Source: Myxococcota bacterium (GTDB lineage Bacteria > Myxococcota_A > UBA9160 > SZUA-336). From it: a stretch of DNA of 34,213 nucleotides. Below the pieces are notes generated by a model. It did not search any database. It was not told where the DNA came from and saw nothing but the letters and a program-made list of their open reading frames with translations. The stretch covers positions 1 through 34,213 of the forward strand of contig DATKAO010000043.1 of the NCBI GenBank assembly GCA_035498015.1, in the 5' to 3' direction. The translations under genes and the position numbers were made by a program. This document shows positions 15,682 through 23,502 of this stretch, one piece after another; within the stretch, counting starts at the first letter, position 1; each line of letters opens with the position of its first letter.

Positions 15682-17229
15682 CTAGTTCCCGAGCAGCTTG
15701 GCGAGCGGCGAGCGGTAGAGCCAGCGCAGCACCTTCTTGAGCCGCGCCGCGTCCGCGGAACGGTAGGGGTACCAGAGCAGCTCGCGCTTGGGGCGCAGCC
15801 GCGGCAGCACGATCGACTGCACGTGGCAGTAGCTCTTCAGCCCGAGCTCGCCGTTCACGCGCCCGATGCCGCTCTCCTTGCGCCCGCCGAACGGGCTCTC
15901 GGAGATCGCGTAGGTGGTCATCACGTCGTCGACCACCACGCCGCCGGCCTCGAGCCGGTTCGCCAGCTTCTTCCCCTTCCACGAGTCGCGCGTCCACACG
16001 CTGGCCTGCAGGCCGTAGCTCGTGTCGTTGGCCAGGCGCAGCGCCTCCTCCTCGTCGCACACGACCTGGATCGGCAGACACGGGCCGAACGTCTCCTCGC
16101 GCATGATCGCCATGTCGTGAGTCACGTCGACCAGCACCGTGGGCTCGAAGAAGAAGCCCGGATACGCCGGGTTGCGGCGCCCGCCGGTCAGCACGCGCGC
16201 GCCCTGCGCGACCGCCTCGGCCACGTGCCGCTCGATGATCTCGAGCTGCGCCGGGCTGGTGATCGCGCCCACGTCGACCTCGCCTTCGGACTCGGGGCCC
16301 TGGCGCAGCTCGCGCGTGAGCTCGACCACGCGCGCGACGAACGGCGCCGCGATGCGCTCACTCACGTAGACACGCTCGGTCGACATGCACACCTGGCCCG
16401 CGTTCGCGAACGCGCCCCAGACCGCGCCGCGCGCCGCGCGCTCGAGGTCGGCGTCGTCGCACACGATCATCGGGTCCTTGCCGCCGAGCTCGAGCGTGCA
16501 GGGAATGAGCTGGCGCCCGCACGCCTCGGCGATCTTGCGCCCGGTGCGCACCGAGCCGGTGAAGCTGATCTTGTCGCAGCCCGCCTCGACCAGGGCCGAG
16601 CCCGTCGAGCCGTCGCCCGTCACGAGCTGGAACACGCCCTCGGGCAGGCCCGCGTCCGCGAACAGCCTGGCCAGCGCCTGACCCACGAACGGCGTGATCT
16701 CACTCGGCTTCAGCACTACGGCGTTGCCCGCCATGAGCGCTTGGACCGCCGGGTTGAGACTCAGCACGAACGGGAAGTTCCAGGGCGTGATGATCCCGAT
16801 CACTCCCATCGGCCGCCACGACAGGACGAGTCTCTTGGTCTTGAGCAGGTGCAGGCCCTGCTTCTTGTCGCGCAGCAGACGGCGCGCGCGCCTGGCGTAG
16901 AAGGTGAGTGCGTCGCACGAGGCCAGGACCTCGGTGGCCAGCGCCTCGACGCGCGGCTTGCCGGTGTCTCGGCAGATCGTGTCGGCGATCTCGTCGGCGC
17001 GCTCGACCAGGAGGTCGCGCGCGCGCAGGAGCGGCCGGGCGCGCTCCTCGAACGACAGGGCGGCCCAGGCGGCCTGCGCGGCGCGCGCGCGCTCCACGGC
17101 GCGCCGCACGTCGTCGGCGGTGGCGACCTCGATCTCGCCCAGGGCCTCCAGGGTCGCCGGGTTGAACACTCCGAGCTTGCGCCGCCCGTGCAGCTCGCGC
17201 GGTGCGTCGACGGGCCGTAGCAGCGCCAT
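15682..17229 (-). CDS. NAD(P)-dependent aldehyde dehydrogenase
   Basis: A 515-residue member of the ALDH superfamily, oxidising an aldehyde to the acid. The Rossmann and substrate blocks are clear: ITPWNFPFVLSLNP, KPSEITPFVG, FTGSVRTGRKIAEACG, the catalytic Glu in LELGGKDPMIV, the catalytic Cys in NAGQVCMSTERVYV, EETFGPCLPI and SPFGGRKESGIGR. The C-terminus is about 40 residues longer than the core fold and is basic (RPKRELLWYPYR, RWLYRSPLAKLL), as in some long-chain or lipid-linked aldehyde dehydrogenases. Exact substrate cannot be read. It leads the lpxD-rnhB operon. A perfect -35 TTGACA lies upstream, and GGGGGAGA precedes the ATG at 17229. Confidence 0.93.
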   Translation of the reverse strand: MALLRPVDAPRELHGRRKLGVFNPATLEALGEIEVATADDVRRAVERARAAQAAWAALSFEERARPLLRARDLLVERADEIADTICRDTGKPRVEALATEVLASCDALTFYARRARRLLRDKKQGLHLLKTKRLVLSWRPMGVIGIITPWNFPFVLSLNPAVQALMAGNAVVLKPSEITPFVGQALARLFADAGLPEGVFQLVTGDGSTGSALVEAGCDKISFTGSVRTGRKIAEACGRQLIPCTLELGGKDPMIVCDDADLERAARGAVWGAFANAGQVCMSTERVYVSERIAAPFVARVVELTRELRQGPESEGEVDVGAITSPAQLEIIERHVAEAVAQGARVLTGGRRNPAYPGFFFEPTVLVDVTHDMAIMREETFGPCLPIQVVCDEEEALRLANDTSYGLQASVWTRDSWKGKKLANRLEAGGVVVDDVMTTYAISESPFGGRKESGIGRVNGELGLKSYCHVQSIVLPRLRPKRELLWYPYRSADAARLKKVLRWLYRSPLAKLLGN

Positions 17230-17261
17230 TTCGAATCTCCCCCAATCCCCTCTTGGCGTCG

Positions 17262-17290
17262 TTCGTAGAAGATCGACCCCGGCGTGTCAA
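17262..17290 (-). promoter_or_regulatory. Promoter of the aldehyde dehydrogenase-lpxD-rnhB operon
   Basis: On the minus strand a perfect TTGACA (17290-17285), a 17-nt spacer and TACGAA (17267-17262) precede the ATG at 17229. The leader of about 25-30 nt carries GGGGGAGA. Its -35 lies 9 bp from the -35 of the divergent MATE promoter, so the two may compete or share a regulator. Confidence 0.55.
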
Positions 17291-17299
17291 TCGCGCTTT

Positions 17300-17329
17300 T
17301 TGACTGTGTGCTTTCGCCTGTGAGATAAG
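17300..17329 (+). promoter_or_regulatory. Promoter of the MATE transporter gene, probably leaderless
   Basis: TTGACT (17300-17305), an 18-nt spacer and GATAAG (17324-17329) end only 5 nt before the GTG start at 17335. Transcription would therefore begin at about the start codon. A weak AAGG lies in the same place, so a short leader with a ribosome-binding site is the alternative. Confidence 0.5.
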
Positions 17330-17334
17330 GCGCC

Positions 17335-18747
17335 GTGAAAGCCAGCGGGGCGAGCGACGCACCGGAGCTCGGCTCCGACCTCGTCGACGTGTACGAAGAG
17401 GGATCCGGCCCCCCGACGCCCTCGCCCCAGGCGCTCGGCGTGTTCGAGCTGGCCTGGCCGACGATCCTGGCCTTCGGCACGCAGACCCTGGTGCGCGTGG
17501 TGAGTCTGGCGATGGTCGCCTCGCTCGGTGAGTCGGCCGTCGCCGGCGTCGGCGTCGCGAACCAGTTCTTCTGGCTGGTGCAGGCGCTGGGCACGGTGGC
17601 GCCTACGGGAATCATGGCGCTGCTCTCGCGCGCGGTGGGCGCGGGCGACGAGAGGCTCGCCGACGCGGCGCTGCGCCAGGGCCTGTGGCTCGGGCTGGCC
17701 GTGGGCGTGGGCTCGTCGCTCCTGCTCCTGCCCGCGACCTCGGGCGCGATCTCGTTCTTCTACGGCGTGACTCCCGAAGTCACGGCGCTGGGCAGCGCGT
17801 ATCTGTTCTGGGCAACGCTGGGCATCCTGCCGATCACTCTGTCGCTCGTGTTCGGCGCGGCGCTGCGCGCGGCGGGAGACACGCGCACGCCGCTGGCGAT
17901 CGGCGCCGCGGCGAACCTGCTCAACATCGCGCTGGGCTGGGTGCTGATCTACGGGAAGCTCGGCTTCCCGGCGCTGGGGGTCGCGGGCGCGGGCATCGCC
18001 GCCACGCTCGCAGTGTCACTCCAGCTGCCGGCGTTCTTCTGGCTGTGGCGCAGCGGGCGGCTCGCGGTGTCTCGCGCGGGCGCCAGCGCGCGGCCCGACC
18101 CGGAGATCCTGGGGCGCCTCCTGCGCGTGGGCTGGCCGGCGGCGTTCGAGGGCTTCCTGTTCCAGGTGGGGCTGGCGCTGTTCATGCGCATCGTCGCGCC
18201 CTACGGCACCGAGGCGGTCGCGGCCTACCAGGTCGGCACGCAGATCCTCGCCTTCTCGTTCCTGCCCGGGCTGGGCTTCGGCGCAGCGGCGTCGACGCTG
18301 GTGGGCCAGCACCTGGGCGAGGGTGACCCCGCGCGCGCCGAGCGCTCGGGCTGGCGCTCGATGCTGGGCGCGATGGCCGCGATGAGCGCGACGGGCATCC
18401 TGATCGTCGCCTTCGCGCCGCAGCTCGCGGCGCTCTTCCATCTGTCCCCGCTCGCGGCCCAGCGCACGGTCGACTTCGTGTGGATCCTGGGCGCGGTGCA
18501 GCCGCTGATGGCGATCGAGTACACGATCGGCGGCGCGCTGCGCGGCGCAGGTGACACGCGCTTCCCGCTGCTCGCGATCTTCGCCGGTCTGTTCCTGTTC
18601 CGGCTCGCGCCGGCGGCGATCGCCGCGGGCGTCTTCCACGCGCGGCTCAACCTGGTGTGGTCGGCGCTGATGCTCGACTACGCCGTCAAGGCCGCGCTGC
18701 TCCTGCACCGCTTCGCGCGCGGGCGCTGGAAGTCACTCGACGTCTAG
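17335..18747 (+). CDS. MATE family efflux transporter
   Basis: A 470-residue polytopic inner-membrane protein with about 12 helices in two related halves, the MATE (MOP superfamily) plan. Each half has the typical pattern: FELAWPTILAFGTQTLVRVVSLAMVA and later LLRVGWPAAFEGFLFQVGLALFM. Each also has the AAGDTRTP (first half) and GAGDTRFP (second half) loop after the fifth helix. Members export cationic drugs or metabolites using Na+ or H+. The cytosolic N-terminal tail of about 35 residues is acidic and Pro-rich. The start is GTG at 17335, divergent from the aldehyde dehydrogenase. The last 4 bases overlap the convergent CBS-domain gene (CTAG shared by both stops). Substrate is unknown. Confidence 0.93.
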   Translation: MKASGASDAPELGSDLVDVYEEGSGPPTPSPQALGVFELAWPTILAFGTQTLVRVVSLAMVASLGESAVAGVGVANQFFWLVQALGTVAPTGIMALLSRAVGAGDERLADAALRQGLWLGLAVGVGSSLLLLPATSGAISFFYGVTPEVTALGSAYLFWATLGILPITLSLVFGAALRAAGDTRTPLAIGAAANLLNIALGWVLIYGKLGFPALGVAGAGIAATLAVSLQLPAFFWLWRSGRLAVSRAGASARPDPEILGRLLRVGWPAAFEGFLFQVGLALFMRIVAPYGTEAVAAYQVGTQILAFSFLPGLGFGAAASTLVGQHLGEGDPARAERSGWRSMLGAMAAMSATGILIVAFAPQLAALFHLSPLAAQRTVDFVWILGAVQPLMAIEYTIGGALRGAGDTRFPLLAIFAGLFLFRLAPAAIAAGVFHARLNLVWSALMLDYAVKAALLLHRFARGRWKSLDV

Positions 18748-19157
18748 CGCTCCTTCTCGGACGCGAAATGGTGGAGCAAGTCGGTCTCGGTGACGATTCC
18801 GACGATCTCCTTGCCGTCCACGACCGGCAGACAGCCGATCTTGTACTCGGCCATGGCGCGGGCGGCTTCCTGAACGGACTGCGCGGGGCCGATCGTGCGC
18901 GGCGGGGCCGACATGACCTCGGCGATCTTCACGCCCTCGAGAAAGATCTTCTGCTCTTCGGCGGAGATTCCCATGACGTTGGAGAGCGAGGCGCGCATCA
19001 GGTCGCGCTGCGAGACCACGCCCACGAGCTCGCCCTTGTTCACGACCGGCAGGTGCCGGACGTGGGCCAGGTCCATGATCTCCTTCACGATCCACAGCGT
19101 GTCGTCCGCAGAGATGCGCACGACTTTCTTCTTCATCACCGAGCGGACCAGGACCAC
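18744..19157 (-). CDS. CBS-domain pair protein
   Basis: A 137-residue protein made of two CBS modules, about 1-60 (VRSVMKKKVVRISADDTLW, then HVRHLPVVNKGELVGVVSQRDLM) and about 76-135 (VKIAEVMSAPPRTIGPAQSV, then IGCLPVVDGKEIVGIVTETDLL). Stand-alone CBS pairs bind adenosine nucleotides and act as energy or redox sensors for a partner enzyme or channel. No catalytic domain is attached and no partner is obvious nearby. The GTG start at 19157 sits 6 nt after a -10-like TAGAGG with a matching TTGTCA upstream, suggesting a leaderless message. It shares a 59-bp divergent interval with the next plus-strand gene. Confidence 0.92.
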   Translation of the reverse strand: MVLVRSVMKKKVVRISADDTLWIVKEIMDLAHVRHLPVVNKGELVGVVSQRDLMRASLSNVMGISAEEQKIFLEGVKIAEVMSAPPRTIGPAQSVQEAARAMAEYKIGCLPVVDGKEIVGIVTETDLLHHFASEKER

Positions 19158-19163
19158 CGGCGT

Positions 19164-19193
19164 CCTCTACCACGTCCCGCACTGGCCTGACAA
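19164..19193 (-). promoter_or_regulatory. Promoter of the CBS-domain gene, probably leaderless
   Basis: On the minus strand TTGTCA (19193-19188), an 18-nt spacer and TAGAGG (19169-19164) end 6 nt before the GTG start at 19157. The -35 is good, the -10 moderate; no ribosome-binding site fits between the expected transcript start and the GTG. Confidence 0.4.
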
Positions 19194-19216
19194 CGTGGGG
19201 TGCTAACATCCGCGTC

Positions 19217-19600
19217 ATGTCAGGCGATTCGGACGACGACCTGGAGCTCCGGCGGCGCGCCGGGCCGCTCGAGGCCTTCTTCCAGGAGGCCGTGCGGCGG
19301 GCCGCGCAGCTGGGCATCTCCACCTTCTTCAGCACCGAGGAGGCCGTGCGGCGCGCGTTCTCCGAGTCCGTGCCGCCGGACTGGCTGGACTATCTCAACC
19401 GCCAGGGCACTGACTTGCGCGGCGAGCTGCTCGAGCGCATGTCGCGCGAGTTCGGTGAGTGGCTGCGCCAGGTCGACATGGCGCAGATCATGAGCAAGCT
19501 GCTCGAAGAGCACGACTTCGACCTGCGCATTTCGGTGTCGGCCAACCGCCGTTCGAAAGAGCGCGCGCCCGAGCTCTCGCTGCTTCAGCGCCGGAAGTAG
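19217..19600 (+). CDS. Conserved-looking unknown, acidic helical 127-residue protein
   Basis: A soluble protein with a strongly acidic N-terminus (MSGDSDDDLELRRR), followed by amphipathic helices (PLEAFFQEAVRRAAQLGISTFFSTEEAVRRAF; then DWLDYLNRQG, ELLERMSREFGEWLRQ). A C-terminal segment with DFDLRISVSANRR and a basic tail follow. There is no signal peptide or membrane helix. I recognise no family; the helical, charged composition would suit a small regulatory or granule-associated protein, but that is a guess. The ATG at 19217 lies 7 nt after TAACAT (19204-19209), a possible leaderless start. A perfect 9-bp hairpin follows the stop. Confidence 0.65.
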   Translation: MSGDSDDDLELRRRAGPLEAFFQEAVRRAAQLGISTFFSTEEAVRRAFSESVPPDWLDYLNRQGTDLRGELLERMSREFGEWLRQVDMAQIMSKLLEEHDFDLRISVSANRRSKERAPELSLLQRRK

Positions 19601-19617
19601 CTCCGTACCGGTGAGCC

Positions 19618-19638
19618 GCGTGGGCACCCTGCCCACGC
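19618..19638. terminator. Perfect hairpin between two plus-strand genes
   Basis: GCGTGGGCA (19618-19626) and TGCCCACGC (19630-19638) form a 9-bp stem with a 3-nt CCC loop, 17 bp after a stop codon. There is no T-run. It also sits where the -35 of the next gene's promoter would be (TAGAAT at 19650-19655), so it may be an operator instead of, or as well as, a terminator. Confidence 0.45.
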
Positions 19639-19649
19639 CCCGTGCGCTG

Positions 19650-19655
19650 TAGAAT
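19650..19655 (+). promoter_or_regulatory. -10 element of the polytopic membrane protein gene
   Basis: TAGAAT matches the sigma-70 -10 consensus in five of six positions and lies 27 bp before the ATG at 19683. A strong ribosome-binding site, GGGAAGGAG, falls in between. The -35 position is occupied by the hairpin at 19618-19638, with no TTGACA-like match. Confidence 0.45.
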
Positions 19656-19682
19656 CTCGAGGCGTTTCGGGAAGGAGCTGTC

Positions 19683-21206
19683 ATGCTGCGCCGCCTCGGG
19701 TATCTCGCAGGCGTCCTCGCGCTCGCGGTCTTCTACTACTACTTCTTCGGCGCCGGGCCGACGCCCTCCGAGTACGTCGAGGACCTCGAGTGGTGGCGGC
19801 CCTGGGGCACCTTCATGCACTGGCCCGCGGTCATGAACCTGGCGCAGATGGCGCGCGCCGGCTTCCCCGAGGCGGCCTGGCCGATCGCGCTGGGCTGGCT
19901 GCCGCCGCTCCTGCTCGCGGCCGGGGGCTTTCGGCTCCTGCGCACGCCGTTCGAGCGCGCGTGTCTCGTGGTGCTGACCGGACTCATGCTCATGTTCGTG
20001 TACTACGGCCTGCGCGCGGAGCAGGTGTGGCGCTTCCTCGAGTGGCGCTTCCTCGCCGTGGCGGCCGCGTTCTGCTCGGTGGTGACTGCGATCGCGTTCG
20101 CGGCGTCGCTCACCGACTCACTCTTGCGGCGTTCGCGCGCGCTCGCGGCGCTGGTGCTGCTGGCCGCCGTGGCCGGGATCTTCCTGCTCAGCACCGAAGT
20201 CACCGGCACCAACAGCTCGATCCAGTTCAACATCAGCCCCTGGCCGGTGCTCACGCTGTTCGGGTTCCTCTTGATCGGGGCCACGATCGCGGCGCTCCAC
20301 CTGGCCGTGGGCACGGCGGTCTGGCTGCGCGCGCGCCTCGCGGGCTGGCTGGGAGTCAGCGCCGGGCTTCTGGCCGCGGCGGCGGTCGCCGGCACGGCGG
20401 GCGCGTTCATCTTCAGCACGCGGGGCGGCGGCGTGCCCGTGGCCGTGCTCGCGCTGCTCTTGACCGCGCTCGGCTTCGCGCTGCCCGCGGCCGAGCCCGA
20501 GACCCGCGGCCGGCGCTGGACGGCGCTCGCGACCATCTTCGGCCTGGCGGCCGCCGTCGGCGCCGCGGCCTGGCTGGGCGGCGTTCGCGGCGGCGGGATC
20601 GCCAGCGCGGCCGTGCTGACCGCGCTCTTGGTGGCGATCGTGTTCGCGTTCCTGAACCGCCGGCCCACGGCGAGCGCGCGAGCGGGCGCGCTGCGCGTCG
20701 CGGTCGGCGCGCTGATCCTGGTCGCGATCCTCGGCTCGGCGCAGATCGCCGCCAGCATGCAGCGCCACACGCGGGACGTGACCGCCCTGCGCGTGCTCGA
20801 CGCGCTCGAGGCCTACAAGAAGGACCACGCCACCTACCCAGACTCACTCGACGAGCTGGTTCCGAAGTATCTCGCCGAGGTGCCGCGGCCCGAGATCGGG
20901 CTGATCCGCGACGAGGACGACCGCTTCAGCTACTCGAACTATGGCGACTCGTACGCGCTCGAGTTCGCGAGCGTGCTCTGGGTGCAGTGCCAGTACAGCC
21001 CGCCCTACGAGTTCGCGGCCTCGGACCCGGGCGAGGCGGCCGAGGAACAGGACTCGCCCTACGAGACGCCCCAGGCGGACAAGACCCCTCCCGTCGCGGC
21101 GCCCAAGGCCGCCAGCGAGGACGACGCGGCGCTGAAGGCGACGCTGGCCAAGCACGGCCTGAACGGCTCTTGGACCTGTCCCAAGGAGCCGCCTAAGCTC
21201 TGGTGA
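19683..21206 (+). CDS. Polytopic membrane protein with pseudopilin-like C-terminal domain, unknown function
   Basis: A 507-residue protein with about 11 hydrophobic segments, beginning MLRRLGYLAGVLALAVFYYYFFG. Residues after about 345 form a last helix (ALRVAVGALILVAILGSAQIAASM) that runs into an amphipathic stretch and a domain reading LRVLDALEAYKKDHATYPDSLDELVPKYLAEVPRP. This matches the YPxSLxxLVPxYLxxxP pattern of type II secretion or type IV pseudopilin head domains. It is followed by an acidic, Pro-rich segment and a Cys-containing end. No prepilin cleavage site is visible, so the domain is probably displayed in the periplasm by the membrane part rather than polymerised. The start is backed by GGGAAGGAG. 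UbiB-like and LLM genes follow. Confidence 0.65.
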   Translation: MLRRLGYLAGVLALAVFYYYFFGAGPTPSEYVEDLEWWRPWGTFMHWPAVMNLAQMARAGFPEAAWPIALGWLPPLLLAAGGFRLLRTPFERACLVVLTGLMLMFVYYGLRAEQVWRFLEWRFLAVAAAFCSVVTAIAFAASLTDSLLRRSRALAALVLLAAVAGIFLLSTEVTGTNSSIQFNISPWPVLTLFGFLLIGATIAALHLAVGTAVWLRARLAGWLGVSAGLLAAAAVAGTAGAFIFSTRGGGVPVAVLALLLTALGFALPAAEPETRGRRWTALATIFGLAAAVGAAAWLGGVRGGGIASAAVLTALLVAIVFAFLNRRPTASARAGALRVAVGALILVAILGSAQIAASMQRHTRDVTALRVLDALEAYKKDHATYPDSLDELVPKYLAEVPRPEIGLIRDEDDRFSYSNYGDSYALEFASVLWVQCQYSPPYEFAASDPGEAAEEQDSPYETPQADKTPPVAAPKAASEDDAALKATLAKHGLNGSWTCPKEPPKLW

Positions 21207-21222
21207 TGGACGCCGTCGCGAC

Positions 21223-22554
21223 TTGACTCCTCTAGAGCTCGGGGCGCGGGAGCGGATTCGCAGGGCAGCGCGCACCGGGTCCGCGATTGCGCAGATCTAC
21301 CTCGGGTACAAGGGCCTGCACCTGCTCGACCGCGGGCCGCTGCGCGGCGTGGTCGGCGCGGCGCGCCGGCGCTGGGACCGCGTCTCTGCGGCCACGCTCG
21401 GCGGGGCGGCGCGCGACCTGGGGGGCGTCCTCTTGAAGGCCGGCCAGTTCCTCTCCACGCGCGCAGACGTGCTCCCGCCCGCCTACGTCGAGAGACTCGC
21501 GCGGCTGCAGGACCGCGCCCGGCCGCAGCCCTACGCGCTCGTGCACCAGGTGCTCGAAGAGGACTTGGGCGCGGCGCCCGAGGAGCTGTTCGCGCGCATC
21601 TGGCGCCGGCCCATGGCGGCGGCGTCGCTCGCGCAGGTGCACCGCGCCACGCTGCACGACGGGCGCGAGGTGGCGGTGAAGGTGCAGCGCGCCGACGTGC
21701 GCGCCGCGCTGTCGGCCGACCTCGCCACGCTGCGCGTCGCGGCGCGCGCGATCGAGGGGCTCGAGGGGTCACTCGGCTTCTCGCTCCTGCTCGACCAGCT
21801 CGAGGACAGCCTGGGGCGCGAGCTCGACTTCGCGCTCGAAGCCACGAGCGCGGGACGGCTGGCGCGCTGCTTCGCGGGCTCGCCCGAGGTGCGCATCCCC
21901 GCGGTGATCGGCGAGTTCACGCGCCCGCGGGTGCTGGTCACCGAGTATCTCCCGGGCATCCGAGTCACCGACCGCGCGCGCCTGCAGCGCGCCGGGGTCG
22001 ATCCGGCCGCGGTCGTCGAGGCGCTTTTGCGCGCGTACGCGGCCCAGGTCTTCGAGCACGGGCTGTTCCACGCCGATCCGCACCCCGGCAACCTGTTGGT
22101 GCTGCCGGGTGAGGCGGGCGCGTTCGCGCTCGGCTTCGTCGACTTCGGCATCGTGCAGGAGGTGCCGGCGGGCTTCCGCGCGGCCGCGCTCGAGCTGGCG
22201 CGCGCGGTGCTCGCACGCGACGCGGCGGGCGCTGCGGCGGCGCTGCGCGCGCTCGGACTCACCACCCGCGACCCCCAGGCGCGCACGATCGAGCGCTTCG
22301 CGGAGAAGCTCATGAGTCACCTCGACGCGCGGGCGGCGGGCGGCGCACTCGCGGGCGAGCGGATCGCTCGCTTGGGCGAGGAGCTGCAGGCGCTGCTGCG
22401 CGCGGACCCGCTCGCGACCCTGCCGCCGCACCTGTTCCTCTTGGGCCGCGTGCTCGGGCTGCTCGCCGGTGTGAGCGCGCAGCTCGGCGTGCGCGCGAAC
22501 CTGGCGCGCGCGCTCCTGCCCAGCCTGTTCGAAGCGCGGTCCGGCCCGCGATGA
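21223..22554 (+). CDS. ABC1/UbiB-family atypical kinase-like protein
   Basis: A 443-residue protein of the ABC1/ADCK/UbiB family, ATPases tied to ubiquinone or other isoprenoid lipid metabolism. The family signature KxGQ is present in LLKAGQFLSTRADVLP. The Ala-rich loop replacing the kinase Gly-loop reads AAASLAQVHRA, and the Lys is in EVAVKVQ. ELDFALEATSA, the catalytic HADPHPGN and the metal-binding DFG in FVDFGIVQE follow. C-terminal helices are moderately hydrophobic, without an obvious membrane anchor. The start is uncertain: a TTG at 21223 is used, 16 bp after the upstream stop, and no ATG lies in frame before the conserved region. Its stop overlaps the next start as ATGA. Confidence 0.9.
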   Translation: MTPLELGARERIRRAARTGSAIAQIYLGYKGLHLLDRGPLRGVVGAARRRWDRVSAATLGGAARDLGGVLLKAGQFLSTRADVLPPAYVERLARLQDRARPQPYALVHQVLEEDLGAAPEELFARIWRRPMAAASLAQVHRATLHDGREVAVKVQRADVRAALSADLATLRVAARAIEGLEGSLGFSLLLDQLEDSLGRELDFALEATSAGRLARCFAGSPEVRIPAVIGEFTRPRVLVTEYLPGIRVTDRARLQRAGVDPAAVVEALLRAYAAQVFEHGLFHADPHPGNLLVLPGEAGAFALGFVDFGIVQEVPAGFRAAALELARAVLARDAAGAAAALRALGLTTRDPQARTIERFAEKLMSHLDARAAGGALAGERIARLGEELQALLRADPLATLPPHLFLLGRVLGLLAGVSAQLGVRANLARALLPSLFEARSGPR

Positions 22555-23501
22555 GCGACCTGCACGTCGGCGTGGCGCCCTGGCGCAGCGACCCGGCCGG
22601 CAGCGCCGAGTCACTCGCCGCACAGGGCGAGCGCGCCGAGGCGCTGGGCTATGCGTCGTTCTGGCTCTCCGAGAGTCACTTCGCCGCCCGCGCCATCCCG
22701 CAGCCGCTCCTGTGTCTGGCCGCGGTGGCGGGGCGCACGCGGCGCATCCGGCTCGGCACCACCTCGTACCTGTTGCCGATCCGGCACGCGGTGCAAGTGG
22801 CGGAAGAGGTCGCGGTGCTCGACCGCCTGTCGGGCGGGCGCGTGATCCTGGGCATCGGCCGCGGCTTCCGCAGCGACCTGTTCACGGCCTTCGGCGTGCC
22901 CTCCCGCGAGAAGCGCGACCGCTTCGGCGCGGCGGTCGAGGCCATGGTGCGCGCCTGGCGCGGCGAGCCGGTGGCCCACGACGGCGAGGGCGGCACCCCC
23001 GTGCTGCTGGCGCCGCTGCCCGTGCAGGAGCCGCACCCGCCGCTCTGGGTCGCGGCGTTCGGTCCCAAGGCGGTCGAGCAGGCCGGGCGGCTGGGTCTGC
23101 CCTACTTCGCCTCGCCGATCGAGTCGCTCGAGGTGCTGGCCGAGAACTACGCGCGACACCGCGCGGTGTCGGCCGGGGCGCGCGCCGCCTGCGTGCCGGT
23201 GATCCGCAGCGTGTTCGTGTCGAGCGACGCGCCGCTCCTGCAGCGCGTGCGCGAGGCGCTGGCGCTGCAGAACGCGGCGCTGGCGGCGGCCCGCGCACCC
23301 GCGCTGCGCCGCTCGGCGGACGCCGACGTGGACGCCGTGGCGCTGATCGGCACGAGCGCCCAGGTGGCCGACGCGATCGCGCGCCACCGCGAGGTGCTGG
23401 GGCTCACGCACCTGATCGCGCGCGTGCAGGTGCCGGGCGCAGAGCCGGCCGAGATCGAGGGCTCGCTCGAGGCCCTGGCGGAGCTGGCCGCGGCGCTGTG
23501 A
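22551..23501 (+). CDS. LLM-class (luciferase-like) flavin-dependent oxidoreductase
   Basis: A 316-residue TIM-barrel protein of the bacterial luciferase-like monooxygenase superfamily, using FMN or F420. Typical blocks are AEALGYASFWLSESHF, TRRIRLGTTSYLLPIRHAVQVAEEVAVLDRLSGGR, VILGIGRGF and PPLWVAAFGPKAVEQAGRLGLP. Whether it binds FMN or F420, and its substrate, cannot be told from motifs. The ATG overlaps the UbiB-like stop as ATGA, so the two proteins are made together. A flavin hydroxylase working on an isoprenoid quinone alongside an ABC1 protein is one attractive reading, but this is inference. It converges with the metzincin-like gene, with one base between stops. Confidence 0.88.
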   Translation: MSDLHVGVAPWRSDPAGSAESLAAQGERAEALGYASFWLSESHFAARAIPQPLLCLAAVAGRTRRIRLGTTSYLLPIRHAVQVAEEVAVLDRLSGGRVILGIGRGFRSDLFTAFGVPSREKRDRFGAAVEAMVRAWRGEPVAHDGEGGTPVLLAPLPVQEPHPPLWVAAFGPKAVEQAGRLGLPYFASPIESLEVLAENYARHRAVSAGARAACVPVIRSVFVSSDAPLLQRVREALALQNAALAAARAPALRRSADADVDAVALIGTSAQVADAIARHREVLGLTHLIARVQVPGAEPAEIEGSLEALAELAAAL

Positions 23502-23502
23502 C

